This document shows, piece after piece, positions 8,951 to 19,600 of a stretch of DNA of 64,000 nt. Source of the stretch: Prochlorococcus sp. AG-409-A10 (GTDB lineage Bacteria > Cyanobacteriota > Cyanobacteriia > PCC-6307 > Cyanobiaceae); NCBI GenBank assembly GCA_003216175.1, contig QCJG01000001.1, positions 62,001 to 126,000 on the forward strand. Direction: 5' to 3'. The position numbers were made by a program, and so were the translations under genes. Each line of letters starts with the position of its first letter. The first letter of the stretch is position 1. The notes beneath the pieces were generated by a model that was given only the letters and a program-made list of their open reading frames with translations, was not told where the DNA came from and searched no databases.

Positions 8951-10102
8951 CTAATAATCAACTCCTCTTTTTAAATCAACTCCTTTTTCTGCATAATGCT
9001 TGTGGCACACCATCTCAGAATGAACACTTGCTAAATCAAAATATATAGGTTGGTTTTTACATCTTCCTGTAATAATTACCTCAGTCTCTGAAGGTTTACG
9101 TAACAATGTTTGAACAATAGGCTCAACTGGTAGGAGTTCCAAATCAACGGTTGGATTCAACTCATCCAAAATCACAGTCTTATAAAGACCACTTGAAATC
9201 GCTGCCCTTGCAATTTCCCATGCTCTTTCAGCCTCTATATAATCAATAGGCTTTTGCTGCCCCCTCCAAACTATCGCATCTCTACCAGATCTTAGATGGT
9301 CAACTAAATGAGGATAACTTTCCCTAAGAGCTGCGATAGCGGCATCCTCTGTATAACCGCTACCACCCTTAAGCCATTGCAAAATTAATACACGATGACT
9401 TTTATCCTGACTAATTCCTCTACCGATAGCTTGCAGAGCTTTTCCCAACGCACTGGTTGATTTACCTTTTCCTTCACCGGTATATATTTCAATCCCACCA
9501 ACATTATTCTTAAAAAGAATTTCATCGTTATTAATCTCAGGTCGTCTGTGAGCTCTCATCTCAGAATGAAGTTCCGCAACTTTAATCAAAGGGCTTGGCG
9601 CAGCTCTTCCAGTGACGATAATTTCCATACCGCTTGGTCTTGCAGTCAGTGTTTTAACAACTTCTTCTACAGTCAATAGTCCCAAATCCAGAACAGGATT
9701 CAATTCGTCTAGGACAACAACTGAATATAAGGCACTAGCAATTGCCCCCTTTGCTATATCCCATCCTCTTTGAGCTTCCTGATAATCAAATTTGGTGGAT
9801 TGGTCGGCGCTAAAAAATTCGCCCCTGCCAGTTCTAACTTGATCAATAAGGTGAGGAAAGCCTTGCTGCAAAGCATCTATTGCTGCATCTTCGTCATACG
9901 AGCGTCCAGGTCCTTTTAAGAATCTAAGAAGCAAGACTCTTGTTTGTCTTTTCTCACATATACCTAGACCTATCGTCCTAAGAACAACCCCCAAAGCTGC
10001 TTGGCTTTTCCCTTTTCCCTCTCCGTCATAAATATGTAATTGCCCGTGACTACGTTCCTGGCTTTCTGATGCTGTCGTAATCCCTATACCGTTTGATACC
10101 AC
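8951..10102 (-). CDS. Tandem-duplicated CobO/BtuR-like ATP:corrinoid adenosyltransferase
   Basis: The 383-residue protein consists of two complete copies of a roughly 180-residue P-loop domain. Each copy has a GEGKGKS loop (about 27-33 and 209-215) and the downstream blocks EDAAI-ALxxxxPHL, VVLDELNP/VILDELNP, IVTGR/IITGR and HSEM. This domain is the CobA/CobO/BtuR family, which adenosylates cob(I)alamin using ATP. A single domain is the usual length (about 200), so this is an internal duplication and fusion, and both loops are intact. It starts with GTG. It is convergent with moeB, with 2 bases between the stops. The enzymatic role is inferred from the family; a role in another process is possible. 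Confidence 0.8.
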   Translation of the reverse strand: MVSNGIGITTASESQERSHGQLHIYDGEGKGKSQAALGVVLRTIGLGICEKRQTRVLLLRFLKGPGRSYDEDAAIDALQQGFPHLIDQVRTGRGEFFSADQSTKFDYQEAQRGWDIAKGAIASALYSVVVLDELNPVLDLGLLTVEEVVKTLTARPSGMEIIVTGRAAPSPLIKVAELHSEMRAHRRPEINNDEILFKNNVGGIEIYTGEGKGKSTSALGKALQAIGRGISQDKSHRVLILQWLKGGSGYTEDAAIAALRESYPHLVDHLRSGRDAIVWRGQQKPIDYIEAERAWEIARAAISSGLYKTVILDELNPTVDLELLPVEPIVQTLLRKPSETEVIITGRCKNQPIYFDLASVHSEMVCHKHYAEKGVDLKRGVDY

Positions 10103-10235
10103 GATCGAAAATTCTGCTTCTTATGCATGCAACTTAACTTCTTCTACATTAGACGTCATAGAATATGCAAAATGCATACAAAGAGGCAAGAGAGGAAGAG
10201 TCTCAATTTAATCAAATTAATGATCTTTTAAAAAA

Positions 10236-11096
10236 GTGTTTTTTAGTCAACTTGATTCTTTAACTAACTCCGAACTCAAGCAATTAAAATTGTTAAGGGA
10301 GTTTATTAAAGATATAGATCATGCCTGTGTTGCTTTTTCTGGAGGCGTTGATAGTTCTTTAGTAGCAACAATTGCGCAAGAACAACTAGGTTCAAAAGCC
10401 TTCGCGGTTACTGGTGTCTCCCCTTCCTTAGCGCCATATTTACTTAAGCAAGCGCGTCTCCAAGCAGCTTGGATAGGCATTCATCATGAAGAATGCCTAA
10501 CAAATGAAATCAATGAACCAAATTACTTTCAAAATCCTGAAAATAGATGCTTTGCATGCAAACAGGAATTACATAAACATTTAAAGCAAATTTCAAAAAG
10601 ATTCCATAATGCTCAGGTCCTTGATGGAGTGAATTTTGACGATCTTCATGACTTTCGACCTGGCATAAAGGCCTCTAATCAGGCGGGAGTGATATCACCT
10701 CTTGCTGAACTAGCAATAGATAAAAAATCAATTCGCTCAATATCTAAATCATTGGGTTTACCCTGGTGGGATAAACCTGCACAGCCATGTTTAGCCTCTC
10801 GTATTCCGTTTGGAGAGGAAATAAGTTCGAAAAGGCTTGAGCAGATTGGTTTAGCAGAAGAATGGATTATTAATCAAGGTTTTTCAAAAGTGCGTGTAAG
10901 AAGTCAAGGGCTATCTGCCAGAATCGAATTACCTGCAAATGAAATAGATAATTTTCTTAAAATTATTAAAAGAGATAAATTAATTAAATATTTTTTTTAT
11001 TTAGGATTTCATTCCATAAGCTTAGATCTTGAAGGTTTGATTAGTGGAAAACTCACTAGAGACCTAAATAATGACTACTTGAAAAATAAGCTCTGA
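10236..11096 (+). CDS. larE: LarE-like ATP-dependent sulfur transferase (PP-loop)
   Basis: The N-terminal PP-loop ATPase motif AFSGGVDSS lies at about residues 33-41. It is followed by NRCFACKQELHKHL and PAQPCLASRIPFGE, which are the cysteine-containing blocks of the LarE/ExsB-like family. LarE donates its own sulfur to pyridinium-dicarboxylic acid when building the nickel-pincer cofactor. At 286 residues it has normal length and starts with GTG. No larB or larC is nearby, so the cofactor role is uncertain; in cyanobacteria this may be a stand-alone thiolation enzyme. Confidence 0.8.
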   Translation: MFFSQLDSLTNSELKQLKLLREFIKDIDHACVAFSGGVDSSLVATIAQEQLGSKAFAVTGVSPSLAPYLLKQARLQAAWIGIHHEECLTNEINEPNYFQNPENRCFACKQELHKHLKQISKRFHNAQVLDGVNFDDLHDFRPGIKASNQAGVISPLAELAIDKKSIRSISKSLGLPWWDKPAQPCLASRIPFGEEISSKRLEQIGLAEEWIINQGFSKVRVRSQGLSARIELPANEIDNFLKIIKRDKLIKYFFYLGFHSISLDLEGLISGKLTRDLNNDYLKNKL

Positions 11097-11137
11097 TATC
11101 GCAAAGATCTTTGATATGTTTTAACTGTTCATTTTGA

Positions 11138-11605
11138 TCAAAGTTTACGATTCAAGGTTTGGATCCCAGAGGGGATCTCTCTTTCGATATTTTTAAATGA
11201 AAAGTGCTGAGCCAAAAAATCTTTAAAAAGTAACTTACACGCTTTTTCAGGCATTGTATGGTCACCGCAAGTGAAAACATCAATTGCTGCATATCCAAGC
11301 TCAGGCCATGTATGTATTGAAATATGAGATTCAGCCAATAAAGCTAGTCCCGTAACTCCCTGGGGTTTAAAGCTATGTGTTACCAAATTTATGAGTGTTG
11401 CACCAGCAACTTTGGCCGAGGATGTGATGGTTGTTCTTATAAAAGCTTCATCGTTAAGCTTCGCTTTATCACATTGGTAAAGTTCAAGTATGCAGTGCCT
11501 TCCAATATTCTCAGTAGACTTAGTGATTATGGTTTCTACATCATTTAACTTACAAGAGTCACCCCATCCAGGATTTGGATGTAATTCGGGGAAAAAAGGT
11601 TCCAT
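11138..11605 (-). CDS. speD: S-adenosylmethionine decarboxylase proenzyme
   Basis: This enzyme makes decarboxylated AdoMet, the aminopropyl donor for spermidine. The block [19 protein letters not shown] contains the Glu-Ser self-cleavage site (E-SH) at which the serine becomes the pyruvoyl cofactor, and the conserved cysteine in [14 protein letters not shown] follows. The start at ATG 11605 gives 155 residues; a TTG three codons upstream (11614) is possible. The product is longer than the roughly 125-residue SpeH form, with extra residues at the N-terminus. It is convergent with larE. Confidence 0.92.
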   Translation of the reverse strand: MEPFFPELHPNPGWGDSCKLNDVETIITKSTENIGRHCILELYQCDKAKLNDEAFIRTTITSSAKVAGATLINLVTHSFKPQGVTGLALLAESHISIHTWPELGYAAIDVFTCGDHTMPEKACKLLFKDFLAQHFSFKNIEREIPSGIQTLNRKL

Positions 11606-11645
11606 ATTATCCAAAAATCATTTCCACAATAACTGACCAATAGTT

Positions 11646-12746
11646 TCAACCAAAAGAATCTAATTGCATTAATTGTGAGTTTCGTACCCATTCACCTTCA
11701 AAAGAATCCACATGTGTGGCACTGATCAAACACTGATGTTTTTGACCGACAGCCTCTAAAAGCAATAATTGCCGTTTGGGATCTAGCTCCGCCAACACAT
11801 CATCTAAGAGCAAAATTGGAGATTGTCCATACAGTGTTTTAATTAATTCTAATTCAGCCAATTTTAAAGCCAACACAATAGTCCTCTGCTGACCAGCAGA
11901 ACCAAACCGTCTAGCATCTACTTCATTTACTAAAAACTGTACATCATCACGATGTGGACCTACTCGACAATTACTCGTTATTTCTTCCTCAGATCTCATT
12001 TCTAAAAGTTGCCGTTCAATACTCTCCCTCCAAAGCCTTTCACTCTCCTCACCCTCAAGTCTACTACCTGGCAAATATGTAATATCCAATTTCTCTTTAT
12101 TGTTACTTAAATGTTGTTGCCAGTTTGATGCTATAGGAAGTAGACGATCTAAAACGCGCTTACGTCTTCGATGAATTCTTGTACTCACCAAAGCCATTTG
12201 CATATCATAAGAATCTAGTAGAATATTTTGATCCTTGCTCGAGTCAACACGCAAATTACGCCAAAGCTGACTTCTTTGTCTAAGCAATCTACTAAACCTT
12301 CCCATCAAGTCGCAATAAATAGGCTCAAGCTGCTGGACAATTCTATCCAACCAATTTCTTCTAAGAGAAGGTTCTCCTCTAATTAATCCTAGGTCAAGGG
12401 CACTAAAACCTACGCTTCTCATCGGTCCAATCAAATCAATTTGACGAGTTAAAAGTTTTTCATTTTTGTAGGCTTTTCTTCCGCCTTTTCTATTTAATTC
12501 TAAAGAAAGTTTTTGATCATCTTCAATCATTGCAGATAAGCATGCCTGATCTTTATCCCAATAGATCAAATCCTGGTTTCGATTGGATCGATGAGAGCGT
12601 AAACTAGACAAGAGTTCTACGGATTCAAGAAGATTAGATTTACCAACTCCATTTTGACCTATTACTATCAACCGATTTTCAGTTAACTCAAACTGAAAAC
12701 GTCGATAATTTCGAAAATTATTGAGTTCTAACTGGTGAAGTTGAAT
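11646..12746 (-). CDS. recF: DNA replication and repair protein RecF, apparent ATT start
   Basis: RecF is an SMC-like ATPase that loads RecA at single-strand gaps. The Walker A motif GQNGVGKSN, the [15 protein letters not shown] signature and Walker [13 protein letters not shown] are all present. A start at TTG 12671 would remove the first strand. Upstream in the same frame the sequence encodes the classic RecF N-terminus [20 protein letters not shown], but no ATG, GTG or TTG precedes it: the frame reads ATG-CCA-TAA-AGA-AAC-ATT-CAA. I therefore place the start at ATT 12746 (366 residues, normal for RecF). The alternatives are a nonsense or sequencing error at the TAA, or a truncated protein from TTG. 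Confidence 0.9.
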   Translation of the reverse strand: MQLHQLELNNFRNYRRFQFELTENRLIVIGQNGVGKSNLLESVELLSSLRSHRSNRNQDLIYWDKDQACLSAMIEDDQKLSLELNRKGGRKAYKNEKLLTRQIDLIGPMRSVGFSALDLGLIRGEPSLRRNWLDRIVQQLEPIYCDLMGRFSRLLRQRSQLWRNLRVDSSKDQNILLDSYDMQMALVSTRIHRRRKRVLDRLLPIASNWQQHLSNNKEKLDITYLPGSRLEGEESERLWRESIERQLLEMRSEEEITSNCRVGPHRDDVQFLVNEVDARRFGSAGQQRTIVLALKLAELELIKTLYGQSPILLLDDVLAELDPKRQLLLLEAVGQKHQCLISATHVDSFEGEWVRNSQLMQLDSFG

Positions 12747-12826
12747 GTTTCTTTATGGCATTTGTATGTAAGCTAATTTTAATAAGGTCTCGGCATTTGG
12801 CCTTTTTTAATAACAACCCCTGCGTT

Positions 12827-12900
12827 GGGCATGTAGCTCAGTTGGATAGAGCATCAGATTCCGGTTCTGAGAGTCGGGGGTTCGAGTCCCTCCATGCTCG
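12827..12900 (+). tRNA. tRNA-Arg (anticodon CCG)
   Basis: The 74-base cloverleaf has an acceptor stem GGGCATG pairing with CATGCTC, a D-arm with AGCTCAGTTGG, an anticodon stem TCAGA/TCTGA around the loop TTCCGGT (anticodon CCG), and a T-arm with GGTTCGAGTCC. CCA is not encoded; the discriminator is G. The gene lies divergent from recF and convergent with the GNAT gene. Confidence 0.95.
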
Positions 12901-12913
12901 TAAATTTAATTTT

Positions 12914-13366
12914 TCAAAGTCTAAATCCCATTGTTTTGATACCGTTTGGATCTAATAAAAACCCATTGGCCTTAAGTGGGTTGAGTGCAATTAATGGAGC
13001 AGCAACAGAAATGCTACAGCCTGGCAACTCCCGTCTAATTATTTCAATTGCCTTAAAAACTACAATAGACATGTATTTTTCTTGTTGATCGCCAGGCTCA
13101 GCAACTAAATCCCACAAGTTTGCATTTAAACCTTTATCACTAGTCACTCGAACAAAAGCTACAAGATTTTCGGAAGTCTTTTGAAGAAGAGTCAGATAAA
13201 AATCACTATTTTTCAAAGCCAGTTCCAATTTACGTGGTTGATGAGTATCTTGATTGCATCTTGATAAGAGCCTATTTATTTTACGCACAGAAATGAGTTC
13301 ACTTCGTAGTAGAAGAAAGCCCTCAGGAATTTGAGGACATTTATTAGCTGAATTTAATCCAAGCAT
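12914..13366 (-). CDS. GNAT-like N-acetyltransferase
   Basis: The 150-residue protein has the fold pattern of GCN5-related acetyltransferases: ENLVAFVRVTSDKGLNANLW (strands 2-4 with the R-x-x-x-D pattern), DLVAEPGDQ, then helix 3 (IVVFKAIEIIRREL) and a C-terminal IALNPLKANGFLLD. The pyrophosphate-binding Q/RxxGxG/A loop is not clear (GDQQEKYMS stands in its place), so CoA binding may be altered. It is encoded directly downstream of ppc with a 1-base gap and probably forms part of that operon. Its substrate is unknown. Confidence 0.65.
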   Translation of the reverse strand: MLGLNSANKCPQIPEGFLLLRSELISVRKINRLLSRCNQDTHQPRKLELALKNSDFYLTLLQKTSENLVAFVRVTSDKGLNANLWDLVAEPGDQQEKYMSIVVFKAIEIIRRELPGCSISVAAPLIALNPLKANGFLLDPNGIKTMGFRL

Positions 13367-13367
13367 G

Positions 13368-16300
13368 TCATCCTGTATTTCTCATCCCTGCAGCAATGCC
13401 ATTGATGGTCAATAGTGCACCACGCAATAATTCACTACGGCTATATGTACGTGAACGGTGAGTAGAGTCATTATTCAAATCTTCACTTATTGGTGGTTGA
13501 CGATTCTGATCTCTTAATCGCTTAAGAAGCGCAACTTGTAAAAAACCTAAAGGAACAATAGTCCTATTTCTTAGATTTACAGACAATTGCAATGCGGGGT
13601 CGGCACTTAATAATTTTGACTTATCAGTAATTTCTAAAATTAATTTCTTAGTCAAACTATATTCGCTTGAGATAATCTCGAAAATATCAGCAAAAGCATC
13701 ACGATTTTCATTGCCACCTAAACTAACCATGTAGTGGTGGGCAACATCTAAATCAACTTTTGAAAGCGTCATCTCTACTTTAGATATCAACATTCTAAAG
13801 AATGGCCATCTCTGGTTCAACATTCTCAACATCTCCATTTGGTCGGGGTCAGTCTTTAATTCAGTAGCTAAAGCTGTACCAACACCAAACCAACTTGGCA
13901 AGAGGAAGCGACTTTGAGTCCAACCAAAGACCCATGGAATAGCACGAAGACTTGATAAATCTTTTGCACCACTTTTTCTTCGAGCAGGGCGACTAGAAAT
14001 TTGTAACTTACTGATTTCTTCTATAGGAGTCACCACTTGAAAAAATTGAACCAAATCGGGATTATCATGCACTAAAGCTCGGTAATGCTCCCTTGAACGA
14101 GCTGCAAGTCTGGTCATCAATTCATTCCAATTTGGCGTAGCATCTAATTTATTAGTTACTAAACTATTTTGGATAACAGCTGTAGTTACAGTCTCTAGAT
14201 TATATAGAGCTAATTCTGGAAGACTATATTTTGAGGCAAGAACCTCTCCTTGCTCTGTGATCTTTATACGTCCCTGAAGCGTACCACTAGGTTGAGCCAA
14301 AATAGCTTGATAAGCTGGTCCACCTCCTCTTCCTACAGACCCTCCTCTTCCATGAAAAATGCGCAATGCTATTCCTTGTCGACTAGCAAGGTCTTGGAGT
14401 GCTATTTGGGCCTTATGAATTTCCCAATTACTTGAGAGGAAACCAGAATCCTTATTGCTATCAGAATATCCAAGCATAAGTTCCTGAAGCGGTTGTTTTC
14501 TCTCTCCTACTCGTGAAAGCAATTCGCGATAAATATCTTTCTGGAGCAACGACTCCATTACCGAAGGAGCATGTTGTAAATCCTCAACCGTTTCAAATAA
14601 TGGAACAACGAGAAAATCAGAAGCCCCTAAAGTTGGATCAATTAAACCTGACTCTTTGGCTAAAAGAAGAACTTCTAACAAATCTGATGCAGTATGACTC
14701 ATTGAAATTACATACGAGCGACATATGCGAGTACCAAATTCTTTCTGAAGCCTATGAAGCATATGAAAAACTGAGATAGTTTCTTGAGTACTTTTAGACC
14801 ACTCAAAAGCAGGTGGAATAAGTGGTCTCCGAGTTTTTAATTCCTTCATCAACCATTTGACTCGAGTTTCCTCGTCCATTACTCCATATGGCTCAGGGAT
14901 GTCTAAATAACGAGTGAGCTCATCCAATGCATCACTATGTCGGGTACTTTCTTGCCTAATGTCTAAACTAGCCAAAGAGAAACCAAAGATATGAACTTGA
15001 TTTAATAAAGTATCTAGAGGTTCACAAGTAAGATCTGTACTAACCAAACTATTTCTAATAAGCTCTAATTCATTCTTTAATTCATCTACAGATCGATAGT
15101 AAAAAAAATCATCAAAACTATTATTAGTAGACGTTAAAGGCTTTCCTTCTGGTGAGAATTGCCATCCAGCATCAGCCAACTGCTTATTACGTAATTGAGT
15201 AAGTCGCAACCTCTCTAATGTATAGCTAAGTTTCAAACGATAAGGTTCTAATCGATATCTAGCAGCCCTTTCCTCATAGACCTCAGGGAAACGAACTCTA
15301 TCCATTTCTAATGACTCTAACAAAGGGGAACTGACGTGACTCCATTGCATAGATATACTCAGCTGATCTCGTAACTCTTGAACTGATGCAATATACCTAT
15401 CCAACATTAATTGTCTTTGATAACACGCTGTTCTCCATGTGATTTCAGGAGTAACAGAGGGATTTCCATCACGATCCGAACCTACCCAAGAACCAAATGT
15501 ACAAAATGCTTCATTAGGAATTTCTACATCTGGATAACTTGAAGCGAGTGCCGTAGTCAGTCTCCTTCTTAATTGAGGCATGGCATCAAACAAAACCTGC
15601 TGAAAATAATGAAGGGCATAGTCAACCTCATCAAGAACAGTCGGTTTAAATTGATGAAGCTCATCAGTTCTCCACCAAAGTCTTATCTCCTCCTCTAATT
15701 GTAATCTAAATATTTCCTTTTCCGATTCGGAAATTAAGTTATTAGATTGAAGTTGCTGCAAAAGAGTGGCTACCCTGCGTTGCTTATGACGAACAGTATG
15801 TCTAACTATTTCAGTTGGATGAGCCGTAAAGACCAGACGTATGTCCATTTCTCTCATCAAGGCATCAAGCTGCGCTGGAGGGACATTCAAACGGCGTAAT
15901 CGCTCAAATAATTGTGTAAAAGTTGCTGGGGCAGTCTGACTAGCTAAAGCTGGGGCAAATGGGTCTATTTTATAATTACTATTGTCTAATTTCCCTTTTT
16001 CTAGACTATCTAAATAACTATCTTCTTCTATACGTTGCTCCAGAATATTTACCAGCTGAAAATAAAGAGAGAACGCCCTAGCAGCAGATATTGCCTCAGC
16101 TAAATCCATTTCTGTAATCAATTGAACTATTGCATCTGAGGAATTGTCTTGATTTGACTTGCTAGGGTCACTTAATTGTTTTAAACGCAATAATCTCTCT
16201 GTTTGATCTGGAGGACATTCGCTTTTGAGAACTGTCTTCCATAGATCCTCAACTAGTTCAAGCCTTTGTTGCAATAAATATCCAGGATCTTGATCCTCAA

Positions 16301-16388
16301 CACATACTGTCGAGTGATTAGAGATGTTTTCGTTAGGAGGATGTTTCAACATAAATGTATTATGAAGCAGTTCGACCGACTTAGTCAC
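13368..16388 (-). CDS. ppc: Phosphoenolpyruvate carboxylase
   Basis: PEPC fixes bicarbonate onto PEP to form oxaloacetate, the anaplerotic entry to the incomplete TCA cycle of this organism group. The 1006-residue length is typical for cyanobacteria. Catalytic blocks are visible: [20 protein letters not shown] with the active His, [26 protein letters not shown], the mobile loop [14 protein letters not shown], and the universal C-terminus MRNTG. The GTG start at 16388 overlaps the gshA stop by one base (TAGTG), which implies translational coupling. An ATG 12 codons downstream (MLKHPPN) is an alternative start. Confidence 0.97.
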   Translation of the reverse strand: MTKSVELLHNTFMLKHPPNENISNHSTVCVEDQDPGYLLQQRLELVEDLWKTVLKSECPPDQTERLLRLKQLSDPSKSNQDNSSDAIVQLITEMDLAEAISAARAFSLYFQLVNILEQRIEEDSYLDSLEKGKLDNSNYKIDPFAPALASQTAPATFTQLFERLRRLNVPPAQLDALMREMDIRLVFTAHPTEIVRHTVRHKQRRVATLLQQLQSNNLISESEKEIFRLQLEEEIRLWWRTDELHQFKPTVLDEVDYALHYFQQVLFDAMPQLRRRLTTALASSYPDVEIPNEAFCTFGSWVGSDRDGNPSVTPEITWRTACYQRQLMLDRYIASVQELRDQLSISMQWSHVSSPLLESLEMDRVRFPEVYEERAARYRLEPYRLKLSYTLERLRLTQLRNKQLADAGWQFSPEGKPLTSTNNSFDDFFYYRSVDELKNELELIRNSLVSTDLTCEPLDTLLNQVHIFGFSLASLDIRQESTRHSDALDELTRYLDIPEPYGVMDEETRVKWLMKELKTRRPLIPPAFEWSKSTQETISVFHMLHRLQKEFGTRICRSYVISMSHTASDLLEVLLLAKESGLIDPTLGASDFLVVPLFETVEDLQHAPSVMESLLQKDIYRELLSRVGERKQPLQELMLGYSDSNKDSGFLSSNWEIHKAQIALQDLASRQGIALRIFHGRGGSVGRGGGPAYQAILAQPSGTLQGRIKITEQGEVLASKYSLPELALYNLETVTTAVIQNSLVTNKLDATPNWNELMTRLAARSREHYRALVHDNPDLVQFFQVVTPIEEISKLQISSRPARRKSGAKDLSSLRAIPWVFGWTQSRFLLPSWFGVGTALATELKTDPDQMEMLRMLNQRWPFFRMLISKVEMTLSKVDLDVAHHYMVSLGGNENRDAFADIFEIISSEYSLTKKLILEITDKSKLLSADPALQLSVNLRNRTIVPLGFLQVALLKRLRDQNRQPPISEDLNNDSTHRSRTYSRSELLRGALLTINGIAAGMRNTG

Positions 16389-17527
16389 TAAAAGGTTGAA
16401 TTCATTTGAATGAAATTGGTCTCCTCTCGTTCCATTTCACCAATACCTTGCTGAAGCAAGGACTGAATTGATACTCCCTTGGAATAAGAATTAAGCCATA
16501 TCATTGATTGATTTCCATTTGTCAAAACAGATTGAATAGGTTGAAGTAAATCAAACATATTAAGCTCCTTAGCCAAAGGAGTTACATCTAACACAAGTTC
16601 CTTTATCCAATCACGGCAGTTGATTTTTCTCCCATTTTTCCAATGAGATAAATTTGCATCAAGGCTAACTTTGGCCGCAATCAAATCATTTTCATCTGCC
16701 AGTAGAGCCAATTCTTCTGCTGTTTTAGAGCTTGCTTCAATTGGATCAAATTTTTTCATATTTTTTTGAAGATTAATAATTCTGAGTTCAAGTAACGCAG
16801 TAATTGCTAAAAGCAAATCAACATCAGCAACCAAATCACAAATCCTAAGCTCTAATCGATTTAAGATATGAGGCCTTTGTGGACCATTTGGCCTAACTGA
16901 TGTCCATAAATGCCTTTCATTTTGCATAGTGCCCTGACTTAATTGCTCTTCAACCCATGCCACATAGTGAGCATGATCCACAAACATAGGCACATTGGAG
17001 GGTGTCTTAGGGAATTGAACCCATCTTTGAGAATGTGCACCCGTTGCATGTCCATCCAAGAAAGGAGAACTAGCACTTAAAGCAAGAAATAATGATGCCT
17101 CACATCTAACCAAGCGAAGGGCCGCAAAAAGTAAGGATAAGTTTTCAATGCCTAAATTTATATGAATACTTGCTGTTACAACATTTGTTCCATAATTTTT
17201 TTCTATAAATGAATGATAAGAATTTTCTAAATCTGACCTTTCAAAAATTTTTGTATTACCAAGACTAAGTGTACTTCCTGGCAGAATTGTAAGTTTTTGG
17301 CCATCAAGCCATTTCCTTAGTTTTTGTCTTGGCAGTAACAAAGAATGTTTTAAGACAGCGTATCTTTGATCTGGATCAGTTATGTACTCCAGATTTCTTT
17401 GATCCGGTTCTTTGACAAAATCTGATAGATCTTCAGTAATAGCAGATGCAACACCTACATTTTCACCTGCAACTGTGCCAGTAAAAAGCTCAACTTCAAA
17501 CCCCTTTAACAGCATAAAGTCACTCAT
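16388..17527 (-). CDS. gshA: Glutamate-cysteine ligase, cyanobacterial type
   Basis: This enzyme catalyses the first step of glutathione synthesis, joining Glu and Cys with ATP. The sequence begins [17 protein letters not shown], as in the cyanobacterial GshA family, and contains [20 protein letters not shown] and [15 protein letters not shown] choose the ATG at 17527 because it overlaps the trpE stop as ATGA, the usual coupling geometry, giving 379 residues; a TTG at 17548 would add seven residues. It lies between trpE and ppc in a run of overlapping genes on the minus strand. Confidence 0.88.
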   Translation of the reverse strand: MSDFMLLKGFEVELFTGTVAGENVGVASAITEDLSDFVKEPDQRNLEYITDPDQRYAVLKHSLLLPRQKLRKWLDGQKLTILPGSTLSLGNTKIFERSDLENSYHSFIEKNYGTNVVTASIHINLGIENLSLLFAALRLVRCEASLFLALSASSPFLDGHATGAHSQRWVQFPKTPSNVPMFVDHAHYVAWVEEQLSQGTMQNERHLWTSVRPNGPQRPHILNRLELRICDLVADVDLLLAITALLELRIINLQKNMKKFDPIEASSKTAEELALLADENDLIAAKVSLDANLSHWKNGRKINCRDWIKELVLDVTPLAKELNMFDLLQPIQSVLTNGNQSMIWLNSYSKGVSIQSLLQQGIGEMEREETNFIQMNSTF

Positions 17528-19065
17528 AAATCCTGGGGGTCTAAGCAAGCTAGAGCAGTAAACATCCCTTTCGCTTTATTTAAAGTTTCTTGATACTCAT
17601 TAGAAGGAATTGAATCTGCCACGACCCCTGCCCCGGCTTGTACTTGAACAGTAAAATCATTTTTATTTTTCTTACGAACAACCATTGTTCTGATAGTAAT
17701 AGCTGTATTCAATGCCCCATTCAAATCTATAGACCCATAAACGCCTGAATAAGGTCCTCTTCGTTGTTTTTCTAATTGATTAATTAGTTGCATTGCTCTT
17801 ATCTTTGGAGCCCCACTAACCGTCCCAGCGGGGAAAGAAGCAATTAATAAGTCCCATATGTCCTTTTCTTTTCTTAAGGTACCCTCAACCTCACTAACTA
17901 TGTGCATTACATGCGAATATTTTTCAATAGCCATTAATTCTTTTACAAAAACACTCCCAGGATTACAAACTCGACCTAAATCATTTCGACCTAAATCTAC
18001 TAACATCACATGCTCGGCTCTTTCTTTGGGATCTTTTAAAAGATCTTTCTCTAGAGCTGCATCTTCTAAATCGTTTTTACCTCTAGGACGTGTACCAGCA
18101 ATTGGTCTCAAACTTGTTTGAATACCCTTTTCTGTTTGTTGGGCCTTAACCATTACCTCTGGACTCGAACCAATAAGTTGCCAGTCTCCAAAGTCAAAAA
18201 ATGCCATAAATGGAGAGGGATTAACCATCCTCAGGCTTCGATATAGTTCAAAAGGTTTTTGCATAACAGTCGACTCCAATTTTTGACTAAGAACCAACTG
18301 AAAAACATCTCCTTTTTTAATAAATTCTTTAGCCACTTCAACACTATGTTCAAATTCACTTTTTGAGGTATTATAAGTCATATCAAGACTTCTATTCCCT
18401 TTTTCATTCCACTTTAAAGACTTTATTGGCTTTAAAGGAGAGGCCATTAAATCTTGAAGTTCATTGATTTGATCACAGGCAATTTCATAAGCCTTTTGAG
18501 AAGAAACTCCATCACTTAAATTTCCATATGCAACAGCTGTTATTAGACGTTTAACTTGGTCAAAAATCAAAATTTTATCCATAAACATCCAAATACCATC
18601 AGGTAAGTCTTGATCGGAAAATTCATAGGTAGGTACTGAGGACTCAATCCATTGAATTAGTTCATATCCCCACATTCCAAAAAGTTGTCCCAGTTGTGGC
18701 AAGCCAGACAAAGAAACAGATTTATAAGGCTTAAGCATTTTTCTGAGTATTTCAATTGGATTTCCATAAAACTTTTCTTGTTTTCCATTCCTCCAGCATC
18801 TAGTCAATTCATCACCTCTTACTATCACCTTCCAAAGAGGATCTGATGCAACCACACTCCACCTACCTATAGTTTCTCCTCCTTCTACTGATTCAAGTAA
18901 TACTCCTGGAGGGCAATCATTACCAACTTTAAGCCACGTTGTAAGAGGAGTTTCTAAATCTGCAGGCCAACTTTTCGCCAAGGGGATATAATTAGCCCCC
19001 CTGGACGCTGATAAAAGAAATTCTTCTTTATCTAAACTAAACATGACTGCATAATGGCAGCCCAA
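17524..19065 (-). CDS. trpE: Anthranilate synthase component I
   Basis: TrpE converts chorismate to anthranilate, the first committed step of tryptophan synthesis, with ammonia from TrpG. The 513-residue protein has the chorismate-binding domain with RPIAGTRPRGKND, the stretch DLGRNDLGRVC, FPAGTVSGAPKIRAM and GVYGSIDLNGALNTAITIR. The N-terminal regulatory domain has ESVEGGETIGRWSVVASDP, with the LLES-type sequence that normally binds tryptophan for feedback inhibition. It is the first gene of the trpE-gshA-ppc series, 40 bases downstream of psaD. Confidence 0.95.
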   Translation of the reverse strand: MGCHYAVMFSLDKEEFLLSASRGANYIPLAKSWPADLETPLTTWLKVGNDCPPGVLLESVEGGETIGRWSVVASDPLWKVIVRGDELTRCWRNGKQEKFYGNPIEILRKMLKPYKSVSLSGLPQLGQLFGMWGYELIQWIESSVPTYEFSDQDLPDGIWMFMDKILIFDQVKRLITAVAYGNLSDGVSSQKAYEIACDQINELQDLMASPLKPIKSLKWNEKGNRSLDMTYNTSKSEFEHSVEVAKEFIKKGDVFQLVLSQKLESTVMQKPFELYRSLRMVNPSPFMAFFDFGDWQLIGSSPEVMVKAQQTEKGIQTSLRPIAGTRPRGKNDLEDAALEKDLLKDPKERAEHVMLVDLGRNDLGRVCNPGSVFVKELMAIEKYSHVMHIVSEVEGTLRKEKDIWDLLIASFPAGTVSGAPKIRAMQLINQLEKQRRGPYSGVYGSIDLNGALNTAITIRTMVVRKKNKNDFTVQVQAGAGVVADSIPSNEYQETLNKAKGMFTALACLDPQDL

Positions 19066-19105
19066 TATATAGATTTAAAAGGGGCAAAAGTTTAAATTGA
19101 ATGAC

Positions 19106-19531
19106 TTATGCATCGTAAGTATTTTTACCGCTAAATTTCAAACTTGCTGGATTAGGATTTTCTCCAATCCGTCTATTATTGTATCCCTCTTTCAGGCGAC
19201 CTTCATTAGGCTTCTCAGAGAAAACCCCATCCTTAGGGAAAAGTAATTCTCTATCTCCTCCAGGATAAATTCTATAAATTTTACTTGTTTCAATTCTTGG
19301 CTTAAATCCCCTAAGTTGAGTATTCAAAGCAAAACACTGCTCTTTTCTAGCAAAGTACATGAGGTTATCACCCTCATTCATTACTGCTGCTCCTCCAGTT
19401 GGAAGTTCAAAAACCTCAGCAGTTTTACTTGTCCACGTAATTGCATATTTTTCTTCGGTTTCAGCCGAGTTCAATAAGCCACCAGTGCTACCAATGTGCT
19501 TTGGAAGTGTTCCAGGTAATACTTCGGTCAT
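19106..19531 (-). CDS. psaD: Photosystem I subunit II (ferredoxin docking)
   Basis: PsaD sits on the stromal/cytoplasmic face of photosystem I, stabilises PsaC and docks ferredoxin. The 141-residue sequence has the family core [19 protein letters not shown], the loop [20 protein letters not shown] with the conserved region around KEQC, and [20 protein letters not shown] near the C-terminus. The length is normal for a cyanobacterium. A strongly expressed gene is expected; its own promoter region is 19532-19645, where a repeated CGTCAAC motif lies. Confidence 0.97.
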   Translation of the reverse strand: MTEVLPGTLPKHIGSTGGLLNSAETEEKYAITWTSKTAEVFELPTGGAAVMNEGDNLMYFARKEQCFALNTQLRGFKPRIETSKIYRIYPGGDRELLFPKDGVFSEKPNEGRLKEGYNNRRIGENPNPASLKFSGKNTYDA

Positions 19532-19600
19532 GCTTTTAATTAAATCAACTCATTCTTTATATTTTTAAATTAGCACTTTATTTTCTGCCTTTTGACTCAT

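Noticed and set aside
8955..8990. Short direct repeat ATCAACTCCT near the end of the CobO-like gene
   Set aside because: It encodes the protein's C-terminal residues GVDLKRGVDY, so it is explained by coding sequence.
12784..12808. Hairpin AAGGTC/GGCCTT followed by six T upstream of tRNA-Arg(CCG)
   Set aside because: It looks like a small terminator, but no plus-strand gene upstream would use it and the stem is only six pairs with a wobble.
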